DNA of 64,000 nt, taken from NCBI RefSeq assembly GCF_000221045.1, contig NC_015856.1, positions 3,058,542 through 3,122,541 of the forward strand, given 5' to 3'. The stretch comes from Collimonas fungivorans Ter331. Its GTDB lineage: Bacteria > Pseudomonadota > Gammaproteobacteria > Burkholderiales > Burkholderiaceae_D. Below the pieces are notes generated by a model that saw only the letters and a list, made by a program, of their open reading frames with translations, had not been told where the DNA came from and made no database searches. Of the stretch, positions 62,417-64,000 are shown in pieces (the first letter of the stretch is position 1; every line of letters begins with the position of its first letter). The position numbers and the translations under genes were made by a program.

Positions 62417-63076
62417 CTAATAAATTCCGGGAATCAGCCGCGATGTACGGGAGCGGTAAGCTTCATAAGCGGCGCCAAACTGGCTGTGCAGCAGCGCCTC
62501 TTCGGCGCGCATGCGGGCCAGCAGCGGCGGGATCATGAGCAGCGTGAGCAGCACGCCGAGGCCGGAACGGAATACCAGGGACCAGCCCAGCGAATTTACC
62601 AGCAAGCCCAGGTAACTGGGATGGCGGATGACGCCATAGATGCCGTCGGTGACCAGCTCATGCCCCGGCTGGATCGCCACCAGGCCGCTGAAACGGCGAC
62701 CGAGAATGAAGACCGGCCCCAGCCTCAGCGCGCCGCCGGCGATGAACAGGACCACGCCAGCCCAGCGCAGCGCGTCGCCGCCGAAGGTCCAGAAGCCGAT
62801 GCGGTCGGAATAGGCCGGCAAGTAGGCTTGCAGCAGCCCGATCAGTCCGACGGTAGGGATGATCCAGCGGTTGCCGCGGTCCTCGCGCTCGCCGGAACTC
62901 AGGTTGGCGCCGGTGAAAAGCGCCGCGCCGGCCATGACGATCAATGCGGCGGCAGTGACGGACAGCGCCGGCCGCGAGAAAAAGGCGGAAAATCCGCCCT
63001 CGCCTAGAATCGCGAGCCAAAGGTAGGCCAGGCTCGCCGCTATGGTGAAGATCGCCAGTCTGGGTGTGAGCTGCAT
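62417..63076 (-). CDS. isoprenylcysteine carboxyl-methyltransferase-like membrane protein
   Basis: 219 residues with five to six membrane helices. C-terminal signature LVTDGIYGVIRHPSYLGLLVNSLGWSL and EEALLHSQFGAAYEAYRSRTSRLIPGIY is that of the ICMT/PEMT (phospholipid methyltransferase-like) family, including the R-H-P SAM-binding motif. Bacterial substrate is unknown, likely a lipid or small membrane-soluble molecule. GGGAGG precedes the ATG. Confidence 0.87.
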   Translation of the reverse strand: MQLTPRLAIFTIAASLAYLWLAILGEGGFSAFFSRPALSVTAAALIVMAGAALFTGANLSSGEREDRGNRWIIPTVGLIGLLQAYLPAYSDRIGFWTFGGDALRWAGVVLFIAGGALRLGPVFILGRRFSGLVAIQPGHELVTDGIYGVIRHPSYLGLLVNSLGWSLVFRSGLGVLLTLLMIPPLLARMRAEEALLHSQFGAAYEAYRSRTSRLIPGIY

Positions 63077-63141
63077 GAGCGCCTCCCTGATTTGAACCTT
63101 CTTTATTATAGCCAGCCGCAGCCTTGTCCGAGGGCGTCAGC

Positions 63142-64000
63142 CTAGTTGTAGATCGGCAGCGCCAGGAACAGCTTGATGACGATCGCATTGGCGATATCGA
63201 TGAAAAATGCGCTCACCATCGGCACCACCAGGAACGCCAGGTGCGATGGCCCGAAACGGTCGGTCACCGCCTGCATGTTGGCGATCGCGGTCGGCGTCGC
63301 ACCCAGGCCGAAACCGCAATGGCCGGCCGCCAGCACCGCCGCGTCATAGTTCTTGCCCATCAAGCGGAATGTCACGAAAATCGCATAGGCAGCCATCGCT
63401 ACTGCCTGCACCGTCAGGATCAGCAGCACCGGCAGCGCCAGCGAAGCCAGGTCCCACAAGCGCAGGCTCATCAGCGCCATCGCTAGGAACAGGGACAAGC
63501 TGACGTTGCCCAAGACCTGGATGGCGCGCTCGAAAATCTTGTAGCCGACCAGCAGCGATAAACCGTTGCTCAATATGACGCCGACAAACAGCACGCAGAC
63601 AAACGTCGGCAATTCAAACGCGCTGCCATTGAGCTGGTTGGCAATCATGGTGCCGGCGGAAAGGCTGACCGCGATCAGGGCCAGCGCCTCGATGAATGCC
63701 TGCGGCGTGATCAGCTGCACCGCTTTCGGCTGTTCGAAACTCAGCGGCACGCTGTCATCGCTGGTTTTGCCGGTCTCGGCAGACGGCAACTTGACGCGCT
63801 TGACCAGGAACTTGGCCACCGGACCGCCGATCAGGCCGCCCAGGATCAGGCCGAATGTTGCGCAGGCTATGGCAATCTCGGTGGCCGCCGCCAGGCCGTG
63901 GCGCTCGGAAAATACGCGGCCCCAGGCGGCGCCGGTGCCGTGGCCGCCCGACAAAGAAATCGAAGCGCCCAGCAAGCCGATCAAGGGATCGAGGCCCATG
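63142..64000 (-). CDS. gltS: sodium/glutamate symporter GltS, 5' end beyond the window
   Basis: The C-terminal 285 residues of a GltS-type Na+:glutamate symporter are present; the family is about 400 residues, so roughly the first third lies past position 64000. The reentrant-loop signature SLSGGHGTGAAWGRVF and the second-half counterpart AAGHCGFGLGATPTAIANM are intact. Membrane helices alternate as expected. The Met near 63999 is internal. Confidence 0.92.
   Translation of the reverse strand, partial: MGLDPLIGLLGASISLSGGHGTGAAWGRVFSERHGLAAATEIAIACATFGLILGGLIGGPVAKFLVKRVKLPSAETGKTSDDSVPLSFEQPKAVQLITPQAFIEALALIAVSLSAGTMIANQLNGSAFELPTFVCVLFVGVILSNGLSLLVGYKIFERAIQVLGNVSLSLFLAMALMSLRLWDLASLALPVLLILTVQAVAMAAYAIFVTFRLMGKNYDAAVLAAGHCGFGLGATPTAIANMQAVTDRFGPSHLAFLVVPMVSAFFIDIANAIVIKLFLALPIYN

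Overview
This looks like a chromosomal window from a GC-rich betaproteobacterium, most likely an Oxalobacteraceae member close to Collimonas. That placement is my inference from base composition, an imuA-imuB-dnaE2 SOS cassette, a chitin-sugar (GlcNAc) operon and the general style of the regulator and transporter genes. I could not run a taxonomic search. Most of the window is ordinary chromosome with tightly packed genes.

Layout. 1-7.8 kb: XRE-cupin regulator with GNAT acetyltransferase, membrane acyltransferase, SPFH/band-7 protein, S41 PDZ protease, and a LacI-type regulator divergent from a phytanoyl-CoA-type dioxygenase. 7.9-13.3 kb: a 5.28 kb integrated island in tRNA-Lys(CTT), bounded by 51-bp direct repeats of the tRNA 3' end. 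It carries a frameshifted tyrosine integrase, an apparently complete retron (candidate msr-msd RNA, retron reverse transcriptase, cold-shock-domain protein), an IS21 remnant and a DUF2971 gene. The retron genes are visibly more AT-rich than the flanks. 13.4-21 kb: IS5-like solitary ORF, then a TetR-controlled tripartite RND efflux operon. 21-31 kb: MFS exporter, NemR/NemA-type pair with shared operators, LamB-like porin, glutaryl-CoA dehydrogenase, MntH, DUF4019 protein, LysR regulator plus DUF985 cupin.

31-44 kb is a sugar-sensing and amino-sugar catabolic block: an OmpR-type two-component system, a solitary sugar-binding protein, then an ABC transporter (binding protein, two permeases, ATPase) followed by a BadF-type kinase, NagA, a SIS-domain deaminase (NagB-II type) and a Gfo/Idh/MocA oxidoreductase. 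Together these would import GlcNAc or a related amino sugar, phosphorylate it, deacetylate it and convert it to fructose-6-phosphate. Phased GTAA repeats upstream of the ABC operon are good candidate sites for the adjacent response regulator.

44-64 kb: flavin reductase, SDR, a polar amino-acid ABC transporter lacking its ATPase, the LexA-box-controlled imuA-imuB-dnaE2 mutagenesis cassette, MFS permease, GST, HAD hydrolase, a second two-component system in an operon with a MipA/OmpV protein, RarD, a small acidic protein, OsmC, ZntB/CorA, an isoprenylcysteine-methyltransferase-like protein and a GltS transporter cut by the window end.

The most interesting locus is the retron island. The RT has the retron hallmarks NAxxH and VTG but an LVDD catalytic motif instead of YxDD. 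A 10-bp perfect inverted repeat spaced by 175 nt upstream of it is the expected a1/a2 geometry of a retron RNA, and the downstream cold-shock gene overlaps the RT by 8 bp. A second unusual structure is a 284-bp element with 27-bp perfect terminal inverted repeats that fills the whole gap upstream of a response-regulator gene.
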